Source: Rhodocyclaceae bacterium (GTDB taxonomy: Bacteria; Pseudomonadota; Gammaproteobacteria; Burkholderiales; Rhodocyclaceae). Taken from it: 14,397 bases of DNA. Both the position numbers and the translations under genes were made by a program. How positions within the stretch are numbered: the stretch's first letter is position 1; every line of letters starts with the position of its first letter. The stretch spans positions 1 to 14,397 of the forward strand of contig JAUXNZ010000241.1 in NCBI GenBank assembly GCA_030682595.1. The letters run 5' to 3'. The notes beneath the pieces are model-generated. The model saw nothing but the letters and a program-made list of their open reading frames with translations. It did no database searches and was not told the origin of the DNA. Shown here in pieces: positions 6,170 to 12,358 of this stretch.

Positions 6170-7228
6170 TCAGAACAGCAGAGAGGCCGAGAAGATCGCG
6201 CGCCACGTCTCCGCGCCCTCGGCCCCTTGCTGCCGCTGGCCGAACTGTTCGTTGAGCCGTGCCGATACCGGCAGCTTGACGCCGAAGGCGAAGCTCATGT
6301 TGTCCTTGTAGAGTCGCACGCCCGGCATCAGATAGACGATCTCGCCACCGGTGATCGGGTCGGGTGTCGCGACCGGATGGGGAACGGCGAGTGTCGGTGC
6401 CGCCGTGGCGACGTCGTTGCCGAGCTTGAGGTACTGTGCCTCAAGCACACCGTCGAGCCTGGCCCGCGCCTCGGCGCTGCCCCACAGGCGCCAGTTGAGG
6501 CTGGCGTTGACACGGTCCTCGTCGCCGAAGCGCATGCCGCTGCCGTCGGCATAGGTGTGGTTCTGGAAGCGGATCGTCGAGATCTCGAGGTTGAAGGTCA
6601 GGTCGCGCGTCAGCACCTTGCCCGCGCTAAAGCCGAGCGAGTACGAGGGTTTGCCGAAGCTCGTGGACTTGCCGGGATCGATGGTGCCGGCGCGGTCGCG
6701 CAGGTTCGGATTGCCGGTGGGCAGTGTCGTGCCGGCGAAGACGGTGAAATGCCAGTCCTCCAGATCGTCGAAGCTCTCGTTGGCCGGGATCAGCTTCAGG
6801 CCTTCGCCGGGCTCGTGCTTGAAGCCGATTTGGCCCATCAGCGACAGGTCGGCCCAGCCGTGGGTGTCGAATCTCGGCGTTGGCGCCGGATTGACGGAGA
6901 GTGGCGGCTCGTTGGTGTCGACTTTGCTGTGATAGGGCGCGAAGAGATAGGCGGAGAACCAGGGCGTGACCCCGTGGCCGATGCCGGTCATCCAGTAGCG
7001 TGACCCGTCTGCCTGCGTGTCGGTCGGGTCAATCGACTTGTACTGGGCGTGGTCGAGCTTCATGTAGAGCAGCGTCCTGCCCGCCGGCAGCGTCGCCGAA
7101 CTGGCCGATTCCACCGGCGCGCCGGGACCTTCGAGTGCGGCGGCGCCGACGCCGGCGACGCCGTGGTGGGCCAGGGCGGGCAGTGCGGTCAGCCCGAGCA
7201 GCAGGGGCAAGGCGAAACGAGCGTTCAT
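6170..7228 (-). CDS. Outer-membrane beta-barrel protein in nickel operon, candidate nickel channel
   Basis: A 352-aa secreted protein. A clean signal peptide (1-20, ending ALPALA) is followed by a mature N-terminus that begins HHGVAG, i.e. with two histidines. The rest alternates aromatic and polar residues like a beta-barrel (YMTGIGHGVTPWFSAYLFAPYHS, ADLSLMGQIGFKHE, WHFTVFAGTTLPTG) and ends in phenylalanine (FSASLLF), the usual sorting signal for outer-membrane proteins. It resembles the transporter/MetA-pathway-like porin family. It lies inside the nik operon, overlapping nikL by 4 bp and 10 bp before nikM, under the same NikR operator. A role as the outer-membrane entry route for nickel is therefore a good inference but not shown by sequence. 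It is not TonB-type: no plug domain or TonB box is seen. Confidence 0.8.
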   Translation of the reverse strand: MNARFALPLLLGLTALPALAHHGVAGVGAAALEGPGAPVESASSATLPAGRTLLYMKLDHAQYKSIDPTDTQADGSRYWMTGIGHGVTPWFSAYLFAPYHSKVDTNEPPLSVNPAPTPRFDTHGWADLSLMGQIGFKHEPGEGLKLIPANESFDDLEDWHFTVFAGTTLPTGNPNLRDRAGTIDPGKSTSFGKPSYSLGFSAGKVLTRDLTFNLEISTIRFQNHTYADGSGMRFGDEDRVNASLNWRLWGSAEARARLDGVLEAQYLKLGNDVATAAPTLAVPHPVATPDPITGGEIVYLMPGVRLYKDNMSFAFGVKLPVSARLNEQFGQRQQGAEGAETWRAIFSASLLF

Positions 7229-7665
7229 GGCGTAACTTTCTTCTTGATCGACAGTTGCAGCAGGCCGAAGGCGGCGAGAAGCAGGCCGAGGCCGAATAGC
7301 AGGAGGCTGGCGCGGCTCGGGCCGCTGGCGGCGGAGGATGCGGCCGTCGTCGCAGGCTGCGCGGCCGCGGCTGGTGCCGCGAAGCGCAGGTCGACGCCGT
7401 GGCCGTCGGCGGTGTAGGCCTTGAGGCGCCAGTTCGCAACTGCGCCCGGTATGAACACCACGCGGCCCGCCGCGTCGCTGTTGCCGACCTGCATGGGCAC
7501 CGCTGCACCGTCAGGCGTCAGTTCGTACTTCTCATAAGCGAACGGTTTGCCATCGGCGTAGGACAGCTTCACTACTACCGCCGCTGCGGGAGTGACGGCG
7601 TGATGTACCTCGTGGGCGGACGCCAGACCGGCCCAGAGTAACAGGAGGCTGATTGCGATCCTCAT
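7225..7665 (-). CDS. nikL: NikL-like periplasmic/membrane-anchored nickel transporter accessory protein
   Basis: A 146-aa protein with a signal peptide (1-17, ending GLASA) and a predicted mature N-terminus HEVHHAV, three histidines in five residues. A small beta-sandwich-like domain follows (VVVKLSYADGKPFAYEKYEL...TDADGHG-like YTADGHGVDLRF). After an Ala-rich linker there is one C-terminal membrane helix (120-139) and a KKK end on the cytoplasmic side. This is the layout of NikL in NikKLMQO transporters, where it replaces NikN/CbiN and helps load or gate NikM. It overlaps nikK (ATGA) and the beta-barrel gene (ATGA) by 4 bp each. Assignment is by architecture and context more than by sequence identity. 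Confidence 0.75.
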   Translation of the reverse strand: MRIAISLLLLWAGLASAHEVHHAVTPAAAVVVKLSYADGKPFAYEKYELTPDGAAVPMQVGNSDAAGRVVFIPGAVANWRLKAYTADGHGVDLRFAAPAAAAQPATTAASSAASGPSRASLLLFGLGLLLAAFGLLQLSIKKKVTP

Positions 7666-8360
7666 TGCGGCAGGTCGAACTGTAGCGTGGCCGAGCGGAT
7701 ACGCAGGTCAGCCTTGCCGTCGGCCAGCGACGTCTCGACGCTGGTGCTGATCAGATTGATGCCGTTGTGGCGGAGGCGGATCGCGATGGTGCCGTCGGCA
7801 CCCGTGGCGCCGCGCGTGGTGCCGCCGTAGGCGACGGGCACGCCGACGACGGGCTTGTGGTTCTCGGTGACGCGCACGATCAACTTGTCCTCGGGCTTGA
7901 GCGCCAGCGGGTTGGCCAGCGGCACGACCTCGAGGCCGTCGCCGAGCGGCTGCGCTGCGGCGGCAATCCAGCGCTCGATGCGCTTTACCGATTCCTCGGA
8001 CAGCCAGCTACGTAGCGCGCCCGGCACCTGGTCCTGCGGCTGGTTCTTCGTCTCCCACGATGTCTTGCTCCAGTAGCCCGACGATACCGCTACCAATAAC
8101 GCAGTGCAGTCGGCGCCGCTCTTCCACGGTACTGTTCTGGTCGGCGGCAGCGGCTTGGCGTGACCGTCGGCGCCGAGGCACAGCGCACTCTTCACGAAGC
8201 CCGGCGCGTATGGCAGGGACCCGCTGCCGGTGTGCGCCGAATACTTATGGCCCTGTTGCAGAACCAGTCCCTTGCCTTCGTGTTCGAGCCAAAGGTCGTG
8301 GGCCAGCGCGGGCAGGACAAGCAGCGTGCCGAGCATTAGGGCAGGGATACGACGCGACAT
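7662..8360 (-). CDS. nikK: NikK-like DUF4198 periplasmic nickel-binding protein
   Basis: A 232-aa secreted protein of the DUF4198 family. The signal peptide (1-20, ending LPALA) precedes a mature protein starting HDLWLEHEGKG, the usual DUF4198 start; its free amino terminus plus His1 could bind nickel. The second half forms a carboxypeptidase-regulatory-like beta domain (LIVRVTENHKPVVGVPVAYGG...GADGTIAIRLRHNGINLI). In NikKLMQO systems this protein delivers nickel to the membrane complex. It is the first gene of the six-gene operon. The ATG at 8360 is preferred for signal-peptide length; a GTG at 8369 is also possible. The NikR operator lies 11 bp before the ATG. No strong ribosome site is seen. 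Confidence 0.8.
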   Translation of the reverse strand: MSRRIPALMLGTLLVLPALAHDLWLEHEGKGLVLQQGHKYSAHTGSGSLPYAPGFVKSALCLGADGHAKPLPPTRTVPWKSGADCTALLVAVSSGYWSKTSWETKNQPQDQVPGALRSWLSEESVKRIERWIAAAAQPLGDGLEVVPLANPLALKPEDKLIVRVTENHKPVVGVPVAYGGTTRGATGADGTIAIRLRHNGINLISTSVETSLADGKADLRIRSATLQFDLPQ

Positions 8361-8371
8361 GGAAGGCACGG

Positions 8372-8399
8372 GTATGAGGAAAATTCAAAAACATCATAC
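8372..8399 (-). promoter_or_regulatory. Perfect NikR operator before nikK
   Basis: GTATGA (8372-8377), 16 bases, then TCATAC (8394-8399): an exact match, in half-sites and spacing, to the NikR operator known from the E. coli nikABCDE promoter. It lies immediately upstream of nikK. On the minus strand, a possible -10 element TATGAT (8393-8398) overlaps its upstream half-site, so bound NikR would block the promoter. A NikR with all nickel ligands is encoded at 3713-4186. The intervening 16 bases are AT-rich. Confidence 0.92.
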
Positions 8400-8445
8400 T
8401 ACCGCCAGTTGCCATATTCTGCACAATGGCAGCCGAGTAGGCGAC

Positions 8446-8538
8446 ATGGCGGGATTCGATGCCGGGCGTGTGCGCCTACGGCTGCACTTGCAGGGAGAGA
8501 TGGTCATTTCGGTCGACGTGTCGTGCGAACGACCCGAT
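8446..8538 (+). pseudogene. Truncated N-terminus resembling hydrogenase accessory protein HupK/HoxV
   Basis: An ATG at 8446 opens a 31-codon frame, MAGFDAGRVRLRLHLQGE-MVISVDVSCERPD, that runs straight into the right 78-bp repeat, where coding resemblance ends. The pattern GRVRLRLxLxGxxVxSVDxxxxRP fits the first beta-strands of HupK/HoxV, a scaffold related to the hydrogenase large subunit. A weak GAGTAGG lies ~5 bp before the ATG. If correct, it is the cut-off start of another hydrogenase gene at the far edge of the segment. The resemblance is short and from memory, so the identification is tentative. The remainder of 8400-8445 shows only the nik promoter region. Confidence 0.35.
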
Positions 8539-8616
8539 GCCCCGCCAGCGCCGACTCTTATAACCGGGCAATTCCCGGCAGGAATACTTCGGTCACCAGT
8601 AACGGCCTGTCTTGCC
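8539..8616 (-). repeat. Right copy of 78-bp direct repeat: functional ubiC 3' end
   Basis: This block comprises the last 19 codons and stop of ubiC (8558-8616, minus strand) plus 19 bp beyond. It is repeated in the same orientation at 1518-1595 with 4 mismatches. Similarity ends at both borders: leftward lies the HupK-like fragment, rightward the rest of ubiC. As the copy attached to the complete gene, it would be the reconstituted attachment site if an integrative element entered here. Confidence 0.85.
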
Positions 8617-9097
8617 GACAAAAGCGTGAGCGCCGCGCCCACAACGTGGGGAGTGGCGTACCCACGGCGGCGGCGGCGTGTTGCCGCAGGGGGTGGGCTG
8701 CAGTCAGGCGGGCGACGGTGAGCGGGCCGCGCTGAATGCCCGGTTCGGCAAACAGGGCGGCGCCCAGCGGGCGGCTACCGATGGCCCGCGCCATGTGCCA
8801 GGCGCCCCGCAGGTCGCGCGGGGCCAGAATGCTGTGGGCAAAGACGACCGGGATGCCGTCGGCGACCAGCAACACCTCGCGCACCCAGGCGTGACGGCCC
8901 GCCGGCAGGCCGATCAGTTGGCGTTCGTCGCTGAAGGGCCGGGCGCACTGCTCGCCCAGCACCCGCACTTGAAAGCTGTTGCAGCGCGCGACGATGCGCG
9001 CGGTGAGCGAACCGGGGTCGGATAGCCAAGGATGGAGGAAGGCAGGCACACCGGCGTATTTCTTGAGCGGCTTCCAGCGGAAATCCTGGCGTGACAT
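8558..9097 (-). CDS. ubiC: Chorismate--pyruvate lyase (UbiC)
   Basis: A 179-aa chorismate lyase, which removes pyruvate from chorismate to give 4-hydroxybenzoate, the first committed step of ubiquinone synthesis in the cytoplasm. Family features are an N-terminal WKPL, the active-site arginine R73 in WVREVLL, LWARRSRF near the end, and catalytic Glu170 in LLVTEVFLPG. Length suits the family (~165-190). The start MSRQDFRWKPL at 9097 is preferred over in-frame codons at 9139 and 9154, which would add residues with no family resemblance and push into the rapZ promoter. Its 3' end is the sequence duplicated at 1518-1595. It is divergent from rapZ with a 71-bp spacer. Confidence 0.92.
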   Translation of the reverse strand: MSRQDFRWKPLKKYAGVPAFLHPWLSDPGSLTARIVARCNSFQVRVLGEQCARPFSDERQLIGLPAGRHAWVREVLLVADGIPVVFAHSILAPRDLRGAWHMARAIGSRPLGAALFAEPGIQRGPLTVARLTAAHPLRQHAAAAVGTPLPTLWARRSRFCRQDRPLLVTEVFLPGIARL

Positions 9098-9111
9098 CGT
9101 CTGCTGCGGTC

Positions 9112-9139
9112 TTGTGGGGATGGCCAGCGATGCTACCAT
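9112..9139 (+). promoter_or_regulatory. Possible sigma-70 promoter of rapZ operon
   Basis: TTGTGG (9112-9117) and TACCAT (9134-9139), 16 bp apart, lie ~30 bp before the rapZ ATG in the short ubiC-rapZ spacer. The hexamers are weak matches. The CACCTCCCC stretch close to the ATG is not a Shine-Dalgarno. It is proposed mainly because this spacer must start the rapZ transcription unit, or the operon is driven from elsewhere. Confidence 0.3.
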
Positions 9140-9168
9140 AGGGCGCGCCGTCACCTCCCCTTTCAGCC

Positions 9169-10023
9169 ATGCAGCTTGTGCTCATCAGCGGTCTCTCCGG
9201 TTCCGGAAAATCCATCGCGTTGAACGTGCTGGAGGATGCCGGCTACTTCTGCGTCGATAACCTGCCGGCGGCGTTGCTTTCCGGGCTGGCGGGCCACCTG
9301 CTGCGCGAGGAGCACGTACGTGTCGCCGTGGCGATCGACATGCGCGGCGGCCGGGGGATTGCCGTGCTGCCGCATCAATTGAAACAGCTCGCGGCGAACC
9401 AGATTGACGTACGCATCGTTTTTCTCGATGCGCGCGACGAGGTACTGATCCAGCGGTTTTCCGAGACACGGCGCCGCCATCCCATGGCCGACGGCAAAAT
9501 CACCTTGGCCGAAGCCATTGCCACGGAGCGCGAAGCGCTCGAAACGCTGCGCGGACTCGGGCACTGCATCGACACGAGCAACCTGCGGCCGAATGCATTG
9601 CGCGCAATGGTCAAGGAATTCATCGCCGTGGAGGTGGACGGGGTGGACGGATTTGGCCTGATGCTGCTGTTTCAGTCCTTCGGCTTCAAGCATGGCCTGC
9701 CGCTCGACGCCGATCTGGTTTTCGACGTGCGCTGCCTGCCGAACCCGCATTACGATCCCCTGCTGCGACCGCTCACCGGCCGCGATACCGCGGTAATTGC
9801 CTTCCTCGAAGGCGAACCGGAAGTGCAAAAGATGTTCGACGACATTCGCCGCTTTGTGGACGCGTGGCTGCCGGCCTATATCCGCGACAACCGCTCCTAC
9901 CTCACCGTCGCGCTCGGCTGCACCGGCGGCCAGCATCGCTCGGTGTGGTTCGCCGAAAAGCTGGCGGCGTGCTTCAAGGACAAGGCGCGCGTACTGGTGC
10001 GGCACCGCACGCTCGCGGAATGA
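9169..10023 (+). CDS. rapZ: RNase adapter protein / nucleotide-binding protein RapZ
   Basis: A 284-aa RapZ (YvcJ family). In enterobacteria it binds the small RNA GlmZ and presents it to RNase E, linking glucosamine-6-phosphate level to GlmS. The N-terminal P-loop is ISGLSGSGKS (6-15), followed by ALNVLEDAGYFCVDNLP, typical of the family. The C-terminal domain holds FKHGLPLDADLVFDVRCLPNPHY, the peptide TVALGCTGGQHRSV and a basic end (KARVLVRHRTL). Full length and intact. Its usual betaproteobacterial neighbours (PTS, hprK) are not visible here. The target in this organism is unknown. Its stop is overlapped by the next start (ATGA). Confidence 0.95.
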   Translation: MQLVLISGLSGSGKSIALNVLEDAGYFCVDNLPAALLSGLAGHLLREEHVRVAVAIDMRGGRGIAVLPHQLKQLAANQIDVRIVFLDARDEVLIQRFSETRRRHPMADGKITLAEAIATEREALETLRGLGHCIDTSNLRPNALRAMVKEFIAVEVDGVDGFGLMLLFQSFGFKHGLPLDADLVFDVRCLPNPHYDPLLRPLTGRDTAVIAFLEGEPEVQKMFDDIRRFVDAWLPAYIRDNRSYLTVALGCTGGQHRSVWFAEKLAACFKDKARVLVRHRTLAE

Positions 10024-10481
10024 GGTTTTGCCCCCCCCCGAAAACGCCGCTGCGCGACGTTCTCCCCCCAGGGGGCGAAGAAACACTTGGGGCGGCCCGG
10101 CGTGCTTCTTCCTGGCTGGCCCTGCTGCGGCCAGGCGACTGGGCGACCATCCTGTTTGCCGCGTTTGCCGTCGCCGCGTCGTTCCCGCTGTTCTGGGCCG
10201 GCGGCCAAGCAGAGCGCGCCGTGGTGCGACTCGACGGCCGCGTGGTGGCGGAATTTCCACTCGCCGCGCCACGCCGTTACACCGTCACCGGCCCGCTCGG
10301 CGACACGGTCATCGAGATCGCCCCCGGCCGCGCCCGCGTGCTGTCCGACCCCGGCCCGCGCCAGTACTGTGTGCAGCAGGGCTGGCTGACCCGCTCCAAC
10401 GCCATTGCCATCTGCGCGCCCAATCACGTCAGCCTGAGTCTTTCCGGACGTGACCCGAGCCATGACAGCATCAATTATTAG
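10020..10481 (+). CDS. NusG domain II-containing membrane-anchored protein
   Basis: A 153-aa protein of the NusG_II (DUF1312-like) family. One membrane helix (~41-60, GDWATILFAAFAVAASFPLFW) is followed by a small periplasmic beta domain: AVVRLDGRVVAEFPL, VTGPLGDTVIEIAPGRARVLSDPGPRQYCVQQGWLTRSNAIAICAPN, with two conserved cysteines. The family commonly precedes a Gx-transporter gene, as here; the function is not known. The start ATG overlaps the rapZ stop (ATGA). Residues ~3-35 come from a GC-rich repeat (10025-10110), and no other ATG, GTG or TTG lies in frame before the membrane helix. The natural start was therefore probably lost or replaced when the repeat entered. A run of nine C (10031-10039) in this part could slip and change the frame. 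Confidence 0.8.
   Translation: MRFCPPPKTPLRDVLPPGGEETLGAARRASSWLALLRPGDWATILFAAFAVAASFPLFWAGGQAERAVVRLDGRVVAEFPLAAPRRYTVTGPLGDTVIEIAPGRARVLSDPGPRQYCVQQGWLTRSNAIAICAPNHVSLSLSGRDPSHDSINY
10025..10110 (+). repeat. GC-rich dispersed-type repeat inside the 5' end of the NusG-II gene
   Basis: A stretch with a run of nine C, then a CCCCC-CA-GGGGG hairpin (about 10064-10075) and a GGGGCGGCCCGG end resembles the G/C-tract intergenic repeats common in betaproteobacteria. Base use is unlike the flanking coding DNA and the encoded peptide has no family resemblance. The exact borders are uncertain. A distantly similar G/C-tract block lies at 12311-12347. Confidence 0.5.
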
Positions 10482-10989
10482 CCTGGCAATTTCCGCGGAT
10501 GACCGTCGCATCGCCCGCTATGCGGCGGCGGCGATTGCGCTGACCCTGGTCGAGGCCGCCCTGCCCTCCCCGCTCCCCGGGGTGAAGCCGGGTCTCGCCA
10601 ACATTGTCGTGCTGGTCGTGCTGGCGCGCCATGGCTGGCGCGATGCGGCCTGGGTGGCGCTGTTGCGGGTCGTGGCCGGCAGCCTGCTGCTGGGCCAGTT
10701 TCTCGCGCCCGGCTTCTTTCTGGGCCTGGTCGGCGCATTGGCGAGCCTGGCCGTGCTGGCGGTCGCCGTGCGCCTGCCCGGGCGCTGGTTCGGCCCGGTG
10801 ACGGCGAGCGTGCTTGCGGCTTTCGCCCACATCGGCGGGCAGCTGTTGCTGGCGCGAGTCTGGCTGGTGCCGCACGACGGAGTGTTTTATCTGGCGCCGG
10901 TGTTTGCCGCGAGTGCGCTGGTTTTCGGTATCGTGAACGGCCTTGTCGCCGCCCGACTGCTGAAAGAAAAGAATGAAAACGAGTGCTAA
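10462..10989 (+). CDS. Gx transporter family membrane protein (heptaprenyl diphosphate synthase component I-like)
   Basis: A 175-aa integral membrane protein with about five helices and the family start LVEAALPSPLPGVKPGLANIVVLVVLARHGWRDA. The motif P-x-PGVKPGLANI is diagnostic for the Gx transporter family, once named heptaprenyl diphosphate synthase component I and structurally like ECF S-components. The substrate is unknown. It follows the NusG-II gene, its usual partner, overlapping it by 20 bp if the ATG at 10462 is used (a GTG at 10450 is possible). The tail ends KEKNENEC and overlaps the next start by 17 bp. Pairing and overlap indicate co-translation. Confidence 0.85.
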   Translation: MTASIISLAISADDRRIARYAAAAIALTLVEAALPSPLPGVKPGLANIVVLVVLARHGWRDAAWVALLRVVAGSLLLGQFLAPGFFLGLVGALASLAVLAVAVRLPGRWFGPVTASVLAAFAHIGGQLLLARVWLVPHDGVFYLAPVFAASALVFGIVNGLVAARLLKEKNENEC

Positions 10990-11656
10990 CGAAGTTTCGG
11001 CGCAGGCTAATGCGCGCGCAGCGCGCGTTAAGGCCGCAAGGCCGGCCGAAGCCAAGACCATTGCCGTTGCCTGGACCGGCGCTTCCGGCCTGCCCTATGG
11101 CTTGCGCCTGGTCGATTGCCTGATCAAGGCGGACTGCAAGGTCTGGCTGATGTATTCGCAGGCCGCGCAGATCGTCGCCAAGCAGGAAACCGATCTGGTG
11201 TTGCCAACGCAGCCGCGCGAGGCGCAGCGCCTGCTGGCCGAACGCTTCAATGATCAAGCGGGGCGTCTCACCGTGTTCGGCCGCGATGACTGGAACGCGC
11301 CGCCCGCCTCCGGCTCAAACCCGCCAGACGCTTATGTGATCTGCCCCTGCACCATGGGCACGCTGGCCGAGGTGGCGGCCGGCACGGCCAAGGATCTGAT
11401 CACGCGGTCCGCCGATGTCGTGCTGAAGGAAGGCCGGACGCTGATTCTCGTGCCCCGCGAGACGCCATTCTCGACGATCCATCTCGAAAACATGCTGCGG
11501 CTGGCGCGTGCCGGCGCGGTGATTTTGCCGCCCAGCCCCGGCTTCTATCACCGGCCGCAAGGCATCGACGGACTGGTCGACTTCGTTGTCGCGCGCATCC
11601 TCGACCGGTTGGGCATTGCCCATGAATTGATGCCGCGCTGGGGTGAGAAAGACTGA
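10973..11656 (+). CDS. ubiX: Flavin prenyltransferase UbiX
   Basis: A 227-aa UbiX, which attaches a dimethylallyl group to FMN to make the prenylated flavin used by the decarboxylase UbiD in ubiquinone synthesis. FMN-binding features include WTGASGLPYGLRL (34-46), CPCTMGTLAEVAAGTAKDLI and the phosphate-binding VPRETPFSTIHLENMLRL. The protein has about 28 extra N-terminal residues (Ala/Arg rich) compared with typical UbiX, and this extension includes a palindrome at 11008-11030. No alternative ATG, GTG or TTG lies nearer the core. It overlaps the Gx-transporter gene by 17 bp and shares one base (TGATG) with the next gene. With ubiC nearby, two ubiquinone genes are in the window. Identity is secure. 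Confidence 0.94.
   Translation: MKTSANEVSAQANARAARVKAARPAEAKTIAVAWTGASGLPYGLRLVDCLIKADCKVWLMYSQAAQIVAKQETDLVLPTQPREAQRLLAERFNDQAGRLTVFGRDDWNAPPASGSNPPDAYVICPCTMGTLAEVAAGTAKDLITRSADVVLKEGRTLILVPRETPFSTIHLENMLRLARAGAVILPPSPGFYHRPQGIDGLVDFVVARILDRLGIAHELMPRWGEKD
11008..11030. repeat. GC-rich palindrome inside the ubiX N-terminal extension
   Basis: TAATGCGCGC (11008-11017), GCA, GCGCGCGTTA (11021-11030): ten-base arms with one G-T type mismatch, forming a strong hairpin. It is immediately followed by AAGGCCGCAAGGCCGGCC, also self-complementary. The peptide it encodes (NARAARVKAARP) has no UbiX resemblance. It looks like a small repeat element translated in frame. Confidence 0.55.
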
Positions 11657-12246
11657 TGGAAATCCCGCTCTTCCTGCTGAATGCGGTGCTGCATTCCGGC
11701 GGCAGCCTCTCCCTGCGGGTATTCGAGGCGCGCTACATGGACATGGTGAAGGACTGCCTGCGCACGCAGACCAGCTTCGGCGTCTGCCTGCTCGAACAGG
11801 GCGCTGAAATCCTCACACCAGCCGTTCCGTCGCGCGAAAAAATCGTGCCGCAGCGAGTCGGCACACTGGCGACCATCGCCGACTGGGACATGCCGCAGCT
11901 GGGCATCCTGAATATCGTCGTGCATGGCGGCGCGCGGTTTCGCATTCTCGATCATCACGAAATGAAGAACGGCCTGGTGCGGGCCACGGTCGAACTGTTA
12001 CCCGAGCCGCCGGTGACACCGATCCCCGGCGACTATGCGCGGCTGATCCCCATGTTGCGGGCGCTGCTCGAAGGACTCGAAGAGGTCAAGCCACCCGCGC
12101 CGCACCGGTTTTATGACGCCGCCTGGGTCGCCGACCGCTGGGCAGAACTGCTGCCCCTGCCGCTCGCGACCCACCAGCAGTTGCTGGAGCTGGATGACGG
12201 CGTGGCGCGGCTCGACGCGATTTACCGCTTTCTTGAGCGGTCCTGA
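11656..12246 (+). CDS. LON N-terminal (substrate-binding) domain protein
   Basis: A 196-aa stand-alone LON N-domain protein. The start MEIPLFLLNAVLHSGGSLSLRVFEARYMDMVKDCL matches the PUA-like beta fold of PF02190 (L-F-x-L-x-x-V-L-x-P-G-x-x-L-x-L-x-I-F-E-x-R-Y). VGTLATIADWD and ILNIVVHGGARFRIL follow, and a helical C-terminal part ends VARLDAIYRFLERS. There is no ATPase or protease domain, so it is not Lon itself. The function of these short proteins is unclear; substrate or adapter binding is the usual suggestion. The ATG shares its first base with the ubiX stop. It is the last gene of the rapZ-to-LON run. Confidence 0.9.
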   Translation: MEIPLFLLNAVLHSGGSLSLRVFEARYMDMVKDCLRTQTSFGVCLLEQGAEILTPAVPSREKIVPQRVGTLATIADWDMPQLGILNIVVHGGARFRILDHHEMKNGLVRATVELLPEPPVTPIPGDYARLIPMLRALLEGLEEVKPPAPHRFYDAAWVADRWAELLPLPLATHQQLLELDDGVARLDAIYRFLERS

Positions 12247-12310
12247 ACGGATTAACGTGAAATACGCAATTTGACGCCGGGTAACCCCATGAGCGCAGCG
12301 AACAAACTTT

Positions 12311-12347
12311 GCCCCCCGCCTCGGGGCGGGGGCTGGGGGTGGGGGGG
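12311..12347. repeat. G/C-tract hairpin in the convergent spacer
   Basis: GCCCCCCGCC (12311-12320), loop TCGG, GGCGGGGGC (12325-12333) pair with one bulged C, then a G-rich run follows to 12347. It lies in the spacer after the LON-domain gene and resembles dispersed G/C-tract repeats of betaproteobacteria. A loose relative occurs at 10025-10110. It could also slow polymerase after the operon. Bases 12247-12310 show nothing else recognisable. Confidence 0.5.
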
Positions 12348-12358
12348 CCATGGAAAGG

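Larger units (their letters stand above)
1518..8616. mobile_element. Putative acquired hydrogenase/nickel segment bounded by 78-bp direct repeats (ubiC 3' end)
   Basis: Two direct copies of a 78-bp sequence, at 1518-1595 and 8539-8616, bracket all hydrogenase- and nickel-related genes of the window. The right copy is the functional 3' end of ubiC; the left copy is a detached duplicate with no ubiC gene attached. Similarity stops abruptly at both ends of each copy. This is the layout left by an integrative element that enters the 3' end of a gene and restores it. It could equally reflect a recombination between ubiC tails. No integrase, transposase or second att-like motif is visible inside, so mobility is inferred and the element, if it was one, is now immobile. 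Hydrogenase gene fragments lie at both edges, which indicates later deletions. Confidence 0.45.

Noticed and set aside
9163..10272. 369-codon minus-strand frame opposite rapZ
   Set aside because: It is antisense to rapZ and the repeat downstream; no motif, and RapZ is unmistakable on the plus strand.
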